This document shows, piece by piece, positions 11,543 through 24,250 of a stretch of DNA of 64,000 bases. This DNA comes from Saposhnikovia divaricata (lineage: Eukaryota > Streptophyta > Magnoliopsida > Apiales > Apiaceae). The stretch is taken from positions 183,406,148 to 183,470,147 of the forward strand of contig CM071598.1 in the NCBI GenBank assembly GCA_036435485.1, given 5' to 3'. Numbering within the stretch: the stretch's first letter is position 1; each line of letters opens with the position of its first letter. The notes under the pieces were generated by a model. The model was not told the origin of the DNA. It saw only the letters and a list, made by a program, of their open reading frames with translations, and did not search any database. Made by a program: the position numbers and the translations under genes.

Positions 11543-13006
11543 ATGTCACAACAACAGCTAGGACAGATGGCTCGCGTCAGGCGCACTCAGCGCAAGCAGG
11601 TTACCCGACCCACCGGACTACCCGCTGAGATGCTAGCCGCCATTGCTGAGGTAGCATAGTTAGACAGCTTTTGTTTCCTGTTTAACTATATGTATAATTA
11701 ATGTAATTAATGGCAAAACTTTTAAACCTATGATGTTATCCTTTTGGGATTGTAATAACTTTTATTCGTAACCCCTTTAATGTAAGACTTATTTCAATTT
11801 CATCTCTGGGACTATAACTGTTCTGTGTGTGTGAGTGGTAATTATTGTGGGGTCACAGCATGTGATTTATTTATTGTGGACTCAAGTCAAGTATTATGAA
11901 TGGATGTAAGACCGTAACCACCAGATCCCTGACCCCGGATCTGGGGGTGTTACAGAGATGGTATCAGAGCGAGAGTTATATATCCCAAGAGATGATACGA
12001 CGTTATATAATAATAAATTCAATAATATAATAAGAACCCTTGCCAGGTTCACCTAAAACCCTTATGGGAACTTTTTAAGTATCATGATAGTAACATAGTT
12101 CGTCTTGTGTAGGCGAGCGACTTGTCGGCCCAAGAGGCAGCTGCGAGACAGCATGATGAGGACATGTTCCGGACTAGGGACCCATACTATGAGCACTTGC
12201 CTAAGGAGGATACTGAGCCTGAGGAGGAGGACGCTGAGGAGGTCCAGGTTGATGCTGATACTGATGTGATCGAGTCTGAGAAGGAGGACCCTGAGGAGGT
12301 CCAGGATGATGCTGACACAGATGTTGTTGAGACTGAGGGGGAGGAGGACCCGGAGGGGATCCAGACAGGACAGGATGCTGAGTTAGTGGTTGAGGATGAT
12401 GATTATTGGGTTGTGACTGAGATCAGGACTTTGGGAGATGACACTGACATGACCACGGATCAGGTGGTGCCGGTAGATGAGGGTGTTGAGGGAGATATAG
12501 ATGAGCCAGTATTTGGTGCTGTAGGGAGTTCTGGACTTTTTGTGCCACTCCTCCCTGTTGAGAGAGCCCCTACCCCACCACCACTACCTGTGAGCCCGTA
12601 CCCCGACGAGTTTGAGGAGCTTACCCCAGAGCCCCAGCAGACAGAGACTGCCGCTCCAGCTGAGCCATCCACCCCACCTCATGCCCCGATAGGAGGAGTC
12701 CCAGTATGTGTTCACAACTTGATTGTGAACGGGTTTTATAGAGAGTTGTCTGTGGCAAATGCCAGGTTGGCAGAGTCTAGGAGTGAGTTAGCAGCAGAGA
12801 GAGCCGCTCGGATGAGGTTGCAGGGCAGGAGGACTATCAGTGACAGAGTTGGGTATAGGGCTGTGACCCGCATCGAGCTGAGGGCTCGGGTGAGGGTGCG
12901 ACAGTTGCCTACTGATGGGCATGGTAGGGTAGACAGAGCAGAGGCTGAGGAGGTTTTCCGCATCGCCATGGGGAGGGTTCGGAGGATGTTTCGTCGTGGC
13001 GGCTGA
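11543..13006 (+). CDS. Predicted spliced pre-gag gene, copy 2 (exons 11543-11650 and 12113-13006)
   Basis: Function unknown. Donor, acceptor and phase match copy 1: 36 codons, then a 462-bp intron 11651-12112, then phase-0 continuation to TGA 13004-13006. The exon 2 ORF differs from copy 1 at about nine residues by eye (including two Glu to Lys changes in the acidic part), with only about three silent differences. There is thus no sign of purifying selection between these two copies, although both frames are open. Exon 1 carries one Arg to Gln change. The acidic N-terminus, Pro-rich middle and basic helical C-terminus are as in copy 1. Confidence 0.6.
11959..11970 (+). other. Primer-binding site (initiator tRNA-Met), copy 2
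   Basis: TGGTATCAGAGC lies 4 bp after LTR 2. It sits inside the predicted pre-gag intron 11651-12112. Confidence 0.9.
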
Positions 13007-13425
13007 TTTCAGATGTAGTGATGCAGTGGTCTAGTTGTCTAGTCATGTACGGACATAGTAGTGCCGGCTTTTGTAGGGATGGTTTTCTTGTACTTGTTTT
13101 CCCTTTTTACAGACTAGACAGATAGACAGCGTATTTCACTTTTGACTTGTTGTTGTTGTTAGGATGGCTGTACTTTAAACTATCGTTGTAACTCGGATGT
13201 TGTACCTTTTCGGTACCTGGTATATATTTGTTTCCATTTCAGTCATTACAATTTTGTTGGGATGTGATCACGAGTTTATTAGCATATGTATTACTTTTCG
13301 ATTAAGTTGCCATGAGATATAAAACTGTGGGATTTTAAACCCAATCATGTAAAGAATTGTGCAAGGAAAAATCCTTTAAAACAGGTAAGTGAACCTAATG
13401 TATAATTTTCCAAATTTTCAGTAAA
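13007..13425 (+). other. Leader between the pre-gag ORF and gag, copy 2
   Basis: Near-identical to 2239-2657. It has no ORF and ends with the same TTTTCAG just before the gag ATG at 13426. Confidence 0.4.
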
Positions 13426-15207
13426 ATGCCTCCAAGACGAATGGGCACTAGGGCTAACCCCCGAGAATCTACTGACCAAGAGAGTCACAACCAACACGAG
13501 GAAAACCGTGAAAGTAGTGAGGAACAAGATCAGGACTATAATGAGCAAGAAGATTCCCAGTATGGAGTAGAGGATGAACCCCTGTACTCTGAAGAATTTG
13601 AAAGGGAAATAGAGGGTGGAGAAACTGAAGTAGAACAGGAAGGGGAGAACCAGGGCGGAAACCCCATGGGCCAGTTTATGGATCTACTTAGGCAGAATTT
13701 GAATCAATACCCCCAACCACCACCAGGCAACAACACTTCAGTGGCAAATTCCTTTAGGGCCTTTAAGTCCCTTAAGCCCCCAGAGTTCCACGGATCGGCT
13801 GATCCCGTTTAGGCGAGGGCCTGGATCAAAGAAATGGAAAAGTCTTTTGAGATTCTGAGTATCAATGAGGCTCAGAAGATTGTTTTTGCTACTTACCTAC
13901 TAAAGGGAGAGGCCGTTTATTGGTGGGAAGCCAAGAAAAACATGGAGACTGATGCTGTCATAGCCTGGGAAAGGTTCAAACAATTATTCCTGGAGAAGTA
14001 CTTCCCGAAGTTCATGAAGACCCAGATGGAACTTAAGTTTTTGGAACTGAAATAGAACAATATGTCAGTGGCGGACTATGAGGCCAAATTTACTGAGCTA
14101 TCGAGATTTGTGCCAGAATTTGTAGACACAGAAGAGAAGAAAGCTAACAGGTTTCAACAAGGGCTGAAGCAGTGGATCCAGAATAGGGTGGCTGTTTTAG
14201 AGATTACAGATTATGCCACCTTGGTGCAGAAGGCAACCATTGTGGAGGCTGGTAGTGATCAGATGCAGAGAGAGAGAGAGAAAGGGGGGATAAAGAGAAA
14301 GCATGTTAGTATGGGCGGAAGATCCGCTGGAGGAAAACCCCCAACCAAGTTTAATCGAGGAGCGGTTTCCCTACCAGGGAGGAATGTAGGGTTTAAACCA
14401 TCTGCGAGTGTAAGTGTGAGCCAGGGCGGCCACCAATCAGGAATGTCCAGTTCCAACCCTTCTCGACCTCCATTGCCATTGTGTGCTACTTGTGGGAAGA
14501 GACACTCCGGGGTGTGCAACCTGAAGCAGATAAACTGTTATAAGTGTGGGCGAGCTGGGCATTATGCTACCTCTTGCACCACGGTCATCCCTAACAGCAC
14601 AACCTGTTTCCAGTGTGGACAGCGAGGGCACATGAGGAAGGATTGCCCAAAGAGCAAACCAGCAGCATCAGGAGCAAGCAAGGTTGCCTCAAATAGGCCA
14701 CCAACTGCTAGGACTTTTAATATGTCAGTACAAGATGCCGTGAGGGACACAGATGTGATAGCAGGTACTTTTTCTCTAAATTCAGTCAGTGCAAATGTCT
14801 TATTTGATTCAGGAGCAACTAAGTCTTTTATATCTAGAGATTTTGCGCATAAGTTGAAACTTAAAACCCAGCAACTAAGAGATTCCTTACAAGTAGAAAT
14901 AGCTAATCAGGAAATCGTACCGGTTAATCAAATTCACCCCGATTGTAAGCTAGAAATAGGAGGACGATCCTTCTATGTCGATTTAATTCCTTTTAAGCTA
15001 GGGGAATTCGATGTCATTTTGGTTATGCATTGGTTGTCTCGCAATGATGCGCGGATAGATTGTAAAGGGAAAAAGGTTAAGTTGAAAACCCCAGGGAAGA
15101 AAGAAATAGTGTTTAAGGGGATGCGACAGACCCAGAAAATTCTGACCATGGCGCAAACCAATAGATTGTTACGAAAAGGGAACGAGGCTTATTACCCTAC
15201 GTTATAG
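13426..15207 (+). pseudogene. gag: gag and protease, copy 2 (two stops, one frameshift)
   Basis: Same gag capsid, zinc-knuckle and protease order as copy 1, and here the (AG)n tract at about 14267-14281 keeps one frame from gag into protease. A TAG at 13810-13812 replaces a Glu codon of copy 1, and a TAG at 14053-14055 replaces a Gln codon. A one-base loss near 15192 ends the frame at 15205-15207. The protease keeps DSGA (14806-14817), but the conserved ILGMDWL is ILVMHWL here, a loss of the Gly and Asp of that motif. This copy is non-functional as it stands. Confidence 0.9.
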
Positions 15208-15221
15208 ATACTCAGAAGGAA

Positions 15222-18137
15222 GTGCCAAGATTGCAAGACATTCTGGTAGTTAATGAGTTCGAGGACGTGTTCCCACAAGATCTTCCCGGACTACCACCTG
15301 ATAGGGTAATTGAGTTTGCCATCGAATTAGCCCCGGGGACGGCGCCGGTTTCGAAGGCCCCGTACCGACTAGCCCCAGTAGAAATGAAGGAGCTAGCTAA
15401 ACAATTACAGGAATTGTTGGATAAGGGCATGATAAGGCCCAGTGTGTCGCCTTGGGGCGCACCAGTGTTGTTTGTTAAGAAAAAGGATGGAAGTATGAGG
15501 TTATGCATCGACTACAGAGAATTGAACAAGCTAACCATAAAGAATAAGTATCCATTGCCCAGGATAGACGATTTGTTTGACCAGCTAAGAGGAGCTGAAT
15601 ACTTCTCTAAGATTGATTTGGGAACGGGATATCACCAACTGAAGATCAAACCTGAAGATATCCCGAAGACTGCATTCCGCACCAGATATGGACATTATGA
15701 GTTCTTAGTTATGTCATTTGGATTGACCAACGCCCCAGCAGCCTTCATGGACCTAATGAATAGAGTGTTCAAGGAATATTTGGACAAATTCGTGATAGTT
15801 TTCATTGATGATATTCTCATCTACTCAAAGACAGAGGCAGAACACGCTGAACATTTAAGGATAACCTTAGAAATACTCAGGAAGGAGCAGTTATATGCCA
15901 AGTTCTCCAAATGTGAGTTTTGGAAAAATGAGGTACAATTCTTAGGGCACGTGATCAATAGAGAAGGAGTGTTGGTTGACCCCTCCAAGATAGAAGCAGT
16001 TTCAAACTGGGAACGGCCAACTACTCCAACCGAGGTGAGGAGTTTCATTGGACTGGCCGGATATTACAGGAGATTTGTCCAAGACTTTGCGAAAATCGCA
16101 GCTCCATTAACTCGACTTACCCGTAAAACCGAGAAATTTGAATGGACTAAGAAATGCGAGAAGAGTTTCCAAGAGTTAAAGAAGAGGCTGGTGACAACCC
16201 CAGTGCTGGCATTACCTGATGGAAAAGGAGATTTCGTGATTTACAGTGATGCTTCGCATAAAGGACTGGGATGCGTGCTTATGCAGCACGGCAAGGTAAT
16301 AGCGTATGCGTCTAGGCAATTGAAGGATTATGAAGTCAGATATCCCACGCATGATCTAGAACTAGCAGCCATAGTCTTCGCTTTAAAGATTTGGAGACAC
16401 TACCTGTATGGGGAAAAATGCGAGATTTACACAGACCATAAGAGCCTCAAATACATTTTCACTCAGAAAGAGCTTAACATGCGCCAGAGGAGATGGTTAG
16501 AGTTAATCAAGGATTACGACTGTGAAATTCGCTATCACCCGGGCAAAGCCAAAGTGGTGGCTGACGCCCTTAGTCGGAAAGAGAAGCTCAAGATGATAAC
16601 TTCAGAGAAAGAGCTAGTGAAGGATTTTGAGAAGTTGGAAATCGAGGTTAAGTTACCTGGAGAGGGCCAAGAAAAGTTGATGGAAATTAGAATCCAACCT
16701 CCATTGCTAGAAAAGATTAGACTGTGCCAGGAACGGATGATGGAGGAAGAAAAGAACTCCACAAAAGAGCTAATGACCGGGGAGGAAATTAAGTGCGAAA
16801 GAGACAAGGAAGGGATCATGAGGTACACATACAGGATATGGATCCCAAATGTTCAGGAACTCAAGAATGAGATTTTTAATGAGGCACACAACTCAAGATA
16901 CTCAGTGCACCCCGGTAGCACCAAAATGTATAGGGATTTGAAGGAGTATTACTGGTGGCCCAATATGAAAAAGGACGTAGCAGAGTGGGTAAGCAGATGC
17001 TTGACCTGCCAACGAGTGAAGGCAGAGCACCAGAAACCCAGCTGACTTCTACATCCCTTAGAGATTCCAGAATGGAAATGGGAACATATAGCCATGGATT
17101 TCGTAGTAGGTTTACCAAGGACCAAGGCTAATCATGACGCCATATGGGTAATTGTAGATCGACTGACGAAATCGGCTCACTTTCTCCCGATCAACGAAAG
17201 GTACACGGTTGACAGACTAGTGGACATCTACTTAAAAGAGATAGTGGCGCGACATGGAGTCCCAGTTGCAATAGTATCCGATCAAGATCCTAGATTTAAC
17301 TCCAGGTTTTGGAGAAGTTTTCAAGAATGTGTAGGGACCCGGCTGAACATGAGCACAGCCTACCACCCCCAGACAGATGGGCAAAGTGAAAGGACCATCC
17401 AAACGCTAGAGGATATGTTGAGAGTCTGCGTGATAGACTTCAAGGGAAGTTGGGATGATCACTTGCCATTGGTTGAGTTCTCCTATAATAACAGTTATCA
17501 TTCAAGCATTGGGATGCCACCTTATGAGGCCCTTTATGGAAGAAAATGTCGATCTCCCTTGTATTGGGATGAAGTTGGAGAGCGAAAGATGCTCGGGCCC
17601 GAAGTGGTCCAACGAACTAAAGATGCAATAGATCTAATCAGAGGATGGTTGGTAGCAGCCCAGGATCGACAAAAGAAATGTGCCGACTTAGCTCGGAAAG
17701 GCAAGGAATACGAAGTGGGGGACCTAGTGTTCTTGAAAGTGTCACCTTGGAAAGGTTTACTGAGATTTGGGAAGAAAGGAAAGCTGAGTCCCAGATACAT
17801 TGGACCATTTGAGATCTTGAGACGGATTGGGGAACTAGCTTATGAGCTCGCATTGCCCCCGAATCTACAGCAGGTGCACAATGTGTTCCATGTTTCGATG
17901 CTGAGGAAGTATAATCCGGATGCTAAGCATATTGTAGAGTGTGAGCAAGTGGACATGCAACCAGACCTGACCTATGTGGAGCAACCTGTGGAAATCATAG
18001 ACCGGAAAGAACAAGTGCTCCGAAACAAGGTCATTCAGCTAGTCAGAGTTTTGTGGCAGAACCACAATGTAGAAGAATCCACCTGGGAACTTGAAAGCGC
18101 AATGCAAGAGAAGTACCCCCACTTGTTTTCAAACTGA
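15222..18137 (+). pseudogene. pol: RT-RNase H-integrase-chromodomain, copy 2
   Basis: Reverse transcriptase with FIDD at 15801-15812, RNase H (YSDAS), integrase with an HHCC finger and a DDE core, and the EESTWELES tail, ending at TGA 18135-18137. A TGA at 17043-17045 replaces a Gly codon just before the integrase core. Compared with copy 1 it also has SKIDLGTGYH for SKIDLRTGYH in RT and SDQDPRF for SDRDPRF in integrase. The copy 1 lesions at 5344 and 6816 are absent. Confidence 0.92.
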
Positions 18138-18157
18138 TTCCGGGACGGAATCCTTTT

Positions 18158-18170
18158 AAGGAGGGGAGAC
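18158..18170 (+). other. Polypurine tract, copy 2
   Basis: AAGGAGGGGAGAC directly before the start of LTR 3, identical to copy 1. Confidence 0.85.
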
Positions 18171-21100
18171 TGTAAGAACCCAGATTTTAGGGTGGAATTA
18201 AAACTTTTATGTATTTAATGATGTAAGAATGAATAGTGGATACGGCTACAATGTAATAATTGATATTTGGGAAAGAATGAATGGAATTCGACTTTATTAT
18301 GTTTATGTCTTGAAGAATGCTAAAGGGCGACAACATAGGTAAGAATAATCTATCTTCTAAGGGAATAAGATATGGCAACTTCAAGCAAGAGAATACTCTC
18401 ATGTCATCCAGATCGATAACGATTAATCCAGTAGTTCCATAAAAAGGTTAAGGAACGATCGAAAGAGAATACGGACAATTATACAACCCTAAGAGTTCAA
18501 GTAAAGAATACAGAATGAATAGTGTTTTGGGTGGGAGTATATAATAATATGAGACGACACTATATAGAAGTATTCGGAACGGATTTCCGAGTTCGTATTA
18601 GTGATCCAGGGGGAAAATAAGTGTATGTAAAAGCTGTCGGATTCTGAAAAACCGCACTTTTATTTTCTCCGAGAGTTCCCTGGACACTGATAGCCTTAAG
18701 TATTTAACGAATGGATTTAAGGAATATAAAATGGAAAGTTAGAATGAAAGATGGAGAATGAAAGTATTAATATTAATGAGGATTCTCGGTAAACCCTAAT
18801 TAGAAATCAGTGAAATATTCTCACGAACGATCAATCGAAACGGGTAATAACCGGACACAGAAACAAGCAGAGGAAGCAAGAGTCTTGTGCAAGCTACTAG
18901 TATAAATATCTAGTAACTAAACTAGAAGCAAGGAACTAGCACCTTAGAGGAAGAACTAAGTACTTAGCAAGTAACTACCTAGTTAAGCTTTAACCACCAT
19001 AAAACCAACACATGTCTTGCCATTTGATCATCCAACACCTCATCACTTTAATAAAGTGACTTTTGCAAGATATTATGTGTAAGTGGATGAGAGTGAATGA
19101 GATTAAAACACAAAAAATCAAAAGAACCAAGCAACTCTCCCCCCCCCCATTTCAAGAAACCATTCGGCCTCACCATTAATTCAAAATCCAAACTCCACCT
19201 TCCCACCATTGTTTGTTCTTGAAACAATTAAGGTGAGTCTTACATTTCATAAAACTTATCTCCTCAAAATCTTAGCTTCAAACTCATCCTTTTCCATTTT
19301 CAAAAAAATCAAACAAGAGGAGGGTGAATAGTGTTCATCAAGTACTAACTTTGTTTTCTTGATTTTTCATGGTTGATCTAGCAAGCATAATCACTCCTAA
19401 GGACCATACAAGGCTTAGTAAGGCTATATCACTATCTAAGGAAGGTATAAAGCTCTTGAAACACTAACCCTTGTTTGAGAGTTAAGCATGTTTATGATAG
19501 TTATAACTTAGTTATGGTTATGTTAAGATTATAAGCATGATTATGTATGGATTCTGGATTAATGATGTAAATATCTAGATGAACGGAAAGGCATTGCTTG
19601 GCCTCAGTTCATGTATATAAGTCATGTATATGTTGTTTGGGTTGGATGCTATGTTTATGGGAAGATTCGAAATTGATAGATATTCGATTTACAGCCGTTA
19701 TAATGCCCGATTTTACAATACCATGATTTGTATGCCATTTTCCATGTCGAACCTCTACTGCCCAGAGACCTTATCTGCCATGATAGGATAGGTAATGTTC
19801 TAAGCTTCGTTTTGATATAAAGATCACGTGAAACGGACTTACGGTTTAGGATTTATGACCAAATTACTAAAAGTAGTTCGAATCCATAAACGAAAGTTCG
19901 TAACTGAAATTGAACCCTCGTAAGCTATGTAACGTCATGGCGAATCTTGGTAAATAAATACTAGGGGTAAGAAGGAAGGTGTGAAAGAAAACCGTATGTC
20001 AAAAAGAGCATTTTTCGATTTATTAAAAATGTTCGAGTCAAGGTTAAACGCGAACGAACCCCTAAAAGACGACTCTTTTATAACTTTGGTAAAACACTTA
20101 GAAAACGGGCGATAAAACTCGGAGTATAATATTGGTTCGTAACGATCAACCTTAGAACTCATATGACTTAAGTATGTCCCAAGTATAAGTGCAGTGACAT
20201 GTCGTATTAACGAACGAATGTCGGGTCGGATCAGCGATAATAAGTAATCCACTAAAAGGGGTATAACGAGATAATTCGAGAACGTGTTTCGATTTAAGTA
20301 TAACTTAACTTTTAATATGTTAAGTGATTAATCCCGAATGCCTTGGCTATTTATAGATCACCAAGCTGAACCGGGACCCGCTACCACTACCCCTTACCGT
20401 ACTCGACTACCAGGCAAGTTTCAATTCCCTTCTTTTAGGCTGTTGTTGTGATTGAATAAATATATATATATATGATTGCTGATATACATATGCCATTGCA
20501 TGCATGCCTACTTTCAAGTTGAATTGATATACTTGTTCCCTGAAGGTTATTGTTGGCTTATAAGCTAGATAGTTATATATCAGTTATAAGCCGGTTATTG
20601 TAAGACCCTCATAGAAGGGCGTATACATCTTATTAATCAAAAATAGACCGGGAGTCAATATTCCTTGATATATCGAGATTACCTCGGAGGAAAATATTTA
20701 AGTAAATATTTTCTATTATTTGGGCGACGAATATTATTTGAATATTCGTTCGAGACTAATTATTTTAACGATCCTTACTTCAAATAATTATTTGAACGTA
20801 ACTATTCATCGAATAATATTTCTCAATATTCATTCAGAGTCGAATTGATTATCGACTATTATTTCGAATATTCTTCTAAAGATGAGACTATTAAATGAAT
20901 ATTATTTGGATATTCCGTTAGAATATTATTTTATTAAATAAATATTACTTTTGAATATTCATTTAAGATATTAAATACTTGATGAATATTATTTTAATAT
21001 TCATCTGAAGCTTGATTTAATTATCGAATATTATCTCGAATATTCCTTAAGGCTTGGATTACTAAATGAATATTACTTGATATTCATTTAGGATATTATT

Positions 21101-22723
21101 CATTAAATGAATATTACTTTTGAATATTCATTTAAATTCCTAATTAATTATGAATATTACCTTAAATATTCTTTTCAGGTCTTATTAATTAATGAATATT
21201 GTTTTGAATATTCATTTAAATATTTATTTATTCAATAAATATTCTCCTGATATTTCTTCAGGGATTATTTTGAGAAATACTCTGATTAAAGATATTCTTT
21301 CATATTCCCAAATATTCTTTAAATATTTTAACTCATAATATATTCTCTGAATATTTATTCCATACTTAGAATAATCTCGATAAGGTTTATCTTCTTCGAT
21401 TATTACAGAAAATATCTCGGAGTCATATTATTATTAATCTTATATCAAGAAAGGTTCTCAGACATCATTCTTCTTTGAGTCTATCTCCTTAATAATAAGG
21501 GAACCTTACTTGGAAAATGTTATTTATCTTGTCGACTTCCCGGTCATAAAGTATTCCCTTCACCCGCAACTCGGGTGCTGTTGACTTATTAAGTCGTTAC
21601 TTACCTTCTCATCTTCCGAGGGGTAAGATTACTAGAACAAGTTGATATCCGTTACCAAGTAATAGCTTGGGAGTTATTGGTAAATTTTCCTTTCCAACTA
21701 GATACGACTACTTTGTGGAGTCTTATCAACAAGTATTATACTTGGGGAAAGGGGGACGAACGTTACATTCAGAATCATGAATTCTATTTGAACTAGGAGT
21801 CGTGTAAGAGGCCGAGTAGCGCCGGTCCATCCCCTTTGGCCCAACCGTTGGCCGGGGAGAGCTAGTAAGGCGGTATACAAGTAAAGCCGTCAGTTCTTCC
21901 TTCTACCGGTAGTAAATCTAAATTGAGCTGTACGATCTCGACTGATCATCAAGATTGGAACAGCGGGCGCGGTGAATACTCCATCATTGGTTCATCATCC
22001 AAATTTATTTATTTCCTGCAACATGATTACTGTTGGCAGAGTTGGAAAAGTGTCATAACTGGAATTGCAACCTTTTCTTGTAAGTTCCTCTTCTTAATAA
22101 TAATAAGAATATCTCGCTTACTTTGATGTAGCAGATATTTCTTCAAACAAATACTTTCAGTTACCTGGTAACTTCATCGTTCATATTATACTGGCATCAT
22201 TTCCGTAAATGCATGGCATATGGTTTGAAAGATAGCTTTGAACTGTTTTAAATTATCGTTCAGTTATATATTTGTTGGTGGGCTTTCGCTCACCCTTGCT
22301 TTGTTTATATTATGTCACAACAACAGCTAGGACAGATGGCTCGCGTCAGGCGCACTCGGCGCAAGCAGGTTACCCGACCCACCGGACTACCCGCTGAGAT
22401 GCTAGCCGCCATTGCTGAGGTAGCATAGTTAGACAGCTTTTGTTTCCTGTTTAACTATATGTATAATTAATGTAATTAACGGCAAAACTTTTAAACCTAT
22501 GATGTTATCCTTTTGGGATTGTAATAACTTTTATTCGTAACCCCTTTAATGTAAGACTTATTTCAATTTCATCTCTGGGACTATAACTGTTGTGTGTGTA
22601 TGAGTGGTAATTATTGTGGGGTCACAGCATGTGATTTATTTATTGTGGACTCAAGTATAGTATTATGAATGGATGTAAGACCGTAACCACCAGATCCCTG
22701 ACCCCGGATCTGGGGGTGTTACA
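18171..22723 (+). mobile_element. LTR 3 (complete, 4553 bp), right end of the array
   Basis: TGTAAGAACCC to GGTGTTACA, nearly the same length as LTR 2. It contains the hairpin array (20727-21260), the core promoter at 22265-22300 and an unused exon 1 copy at 22312-22419 with no acceptor region downstream. It is followed at once by copia-derived DNA (AACAT...). A matching 5-bp duplication cannot be tested because the left end of the array is outside the window. Confidence 0.95.
20727..21260. repeat. Array of AATATT-centred palindromes in LTR 3
   Basis: Same array as at 9958-10490, with almost no length change. Confidence 0.8.
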
Positions 22724-22780
22724 AACATGATGTGGATAGTGCATTGTAGGTATCTCATCTAGATTCTTCTCATTGTCCTT

Positions 22781-23629
22781 CTATGTTATGTCAGAGAAAA
22801 TTCTCTTTTGTTGTATGTAAGAAGGGACATAATTTTGTGTACCAGATCTAGCTTCAACATTAGGAATAAAATGGTTAATAATCAATTGCATAAATCTGTG
22901 ATAATAAACCATTTTCCTACCTTGATCTCTTGACCCAAGTTTGGTACTCATCTGACTTAAAACAATGTGACCAATGTTAATTACTCTGTTATAAAGCAAA
23001 CTATATCCAATGTGTGAAGTAACAGCAGTAATTTGTTCAAAAGAACTACATTTACCAGTAAAGCATTTAGCAAGTTGGTCAAAGAAGAAAGACCATTCTT
23101 TTCTGAGAAAAGGTCTCCTTAACTGGATCATGTTATCTAAAGGTCCACTATAACCTAATTCGGATAACATAGTTCTAACATTATCATCAGATGGTTCATC
23201 AGCATAAGTAACACTAACAGGTAAGTGTAGTACTGAATTAACAACAGATTCAGTAATATCAAATGAGTCTTGCCCTAAGTGTAGAACAATCTTACCTGAT
23301 TGACCCTGAACATGATCAACTACCTCAGCATTCTCCCAAACTTGTGAAATAGAAACTTGATTAATTTGTGGAGATGCTGTCAATGCATAACTTAATGGTC
23401 CTTTTGCCATAAAGTCCATAACTGGGTAAAAATCAGTTGACACCCTTTTCTTGTTTGTGATTGCGACAACATGATTGTTCGTTATGAAATCGAAGTCACC
23501 AAACTTGAAAGCTACTGATTTGGGAAGTCTTTTTTGAGCAGCAATTGATTTTGATTTGAAATAACTTAAGAAATCTTGAAATTGATTAGTGATTTTGAGA
23601 ACTCGAAAGTGTTTTTGCTTTAGAAAATA
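22781..23629 (-). CDS. Downstream (env-position) ORF of the copia element
   Basis: Open from just after a TAA at 23630-23632 to 22781. No ATG lies near its beginning; the best-conserved stretch starts at a GTG at 23443. Sequence includes KFGDFDFITNNHVVAITNKK, then SYALTASP, then LRKEWSFFFDQLAKCF. I recognise this as the kind of protein encoded between pol and the 3' LTR of many asterid Sirevirus-like elements. Its function is unknown, and the 'envelope' label in the literature is positional: no convincing signal peptide or membrane segment is visible here. The lack of an ATG suggests splicing, a lost start or decay. The gypsy array lies 57 bp beyond its stop. Confidence 0.6.
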   Translation of the reverse strand, partial: YFLKQKHFRVLKITNQFQDFLSYFKSKSIAAQKRLPKSVAFKFGDFDFITNNHVVAITNKKRVSTDFYPVMDFMAKGPLSYALTASPQINQVSISQVWENAEVVDHVQGQSGKIVLHLGQDSFDITESVVNSVLHLPVSVTYADEPSDDNVRTMLSELGYSGPLDNMIQLRRPFLRKEWSFFFDQLAKCFTGKCSSFEQITAVTSHIGYSLLYNRVINIGHIVLSQMSTKLGSRDQGRKMVYYHRFMQLIINHFIPNVEARSGTQNYVPSYIQQKRIFSDIT

Positions 23630-23850
23630 TTAAACCAAAGAAAGCAATAAACAATTAGAGTTTCAAAACAAGTATATTTCAAAAATTCTTCAGACCCACT
23701 ATCCCACGTTCACACGTAGGTTGACAGGTGGCAGTCCTTGAAAAATGCAATTACCCACGATTTTTGGAAAATAAAATCCAAAAATGAATTTGTTTTAAAT
23801 AAATCAGGGTATAATCAGAATAACAAGATTTAATACGGATCAGCTTCCTT

Positions 23851-23970
23851 ATCCTGATGTGATCTTCTCATCCTGATAACCACGAGTCCTAATGTGGTTT
23901 CCAAATACTAATGATTGCATATCCTGATGTGATCACATTTTTAATTCCTGATCAGTCTCATCCTGATTCC
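23851..23970 (+). promoter_or_regulatory. Cluster of ATCCTGATG motifs upstream of the antisense gene
   Basis: ATCCTGATGTGATC occurs at 23851-23864 and 23921-23934, with weaker copies (TCCTGAT) at about 23870, 23946 and 23960. The motif also occurs three times in the same transcriptional orientation just upstream of the TATA box of this element's LTR (minus strand, 30296-30352). Further copies lie at 25003-25050, beyond the gene. It is a candidate shared cis-element; binding is unknown. Confidence 0.45.
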
Positions 23971-24165
23971 AGAGACTAAATGGAGTTGCATACGTGGCAT
24001 TTTGCTTTTTCTGAAAAAGAAATAAAAACATCAATCTAGAACAAAATAATTTGGTTAGATACGTTCAACATTTCTTGAAAATACAGGAAATACAGACACG
24101 CGCGGTAATAATGTCTGACTGCGTTGCTAATCTCCAAAAAAAACTGTTCAGCTTCTCACGTCTTT

Positions 24166-24174
24166 CTATAAAAC
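24166..24174 (+). promoter_or_regulatory. TATA box of the antisense gene
   Basis: CTATAAAAC lies 85 bp upstream of the ATG at 24251, with a CT-rich leader typical of plant 5' UTRs. It is on the plus strand, opposite to the copia genes. Confidence 0.5.
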
Positions 24175-24250
24175 CAACTGACATCTCATGCCATTCTTTA
24201 CTCCAAAACCTTTCAAGTTTTCTTTGTAAACAAAATCTTTTCTAATCACA

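Larger units (their letters stand above)
7401..11954 (+). mobile_element. LTR 2 (complete, 4554 bp), shared by both internal regions
   Basis: It begins TGTAAGAACCC after a polypurine tract and ends GGGTGTTACA before a primer-binding site, so it is both the 3' LTR of copy 1 and the 5' LTR of copy 2. Very long LTRs fit Tekay/Del. It contains a poly-C run (about 8370-8382), an array of AATATT hairpins (9958-10490), a core promoter (11496-11531) and exon 1 of the second pre-gag gene (11543-11650). Short ORFs elsewhere in it, on both strands, show no domain signs and are not called. Confidence 0.95.
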
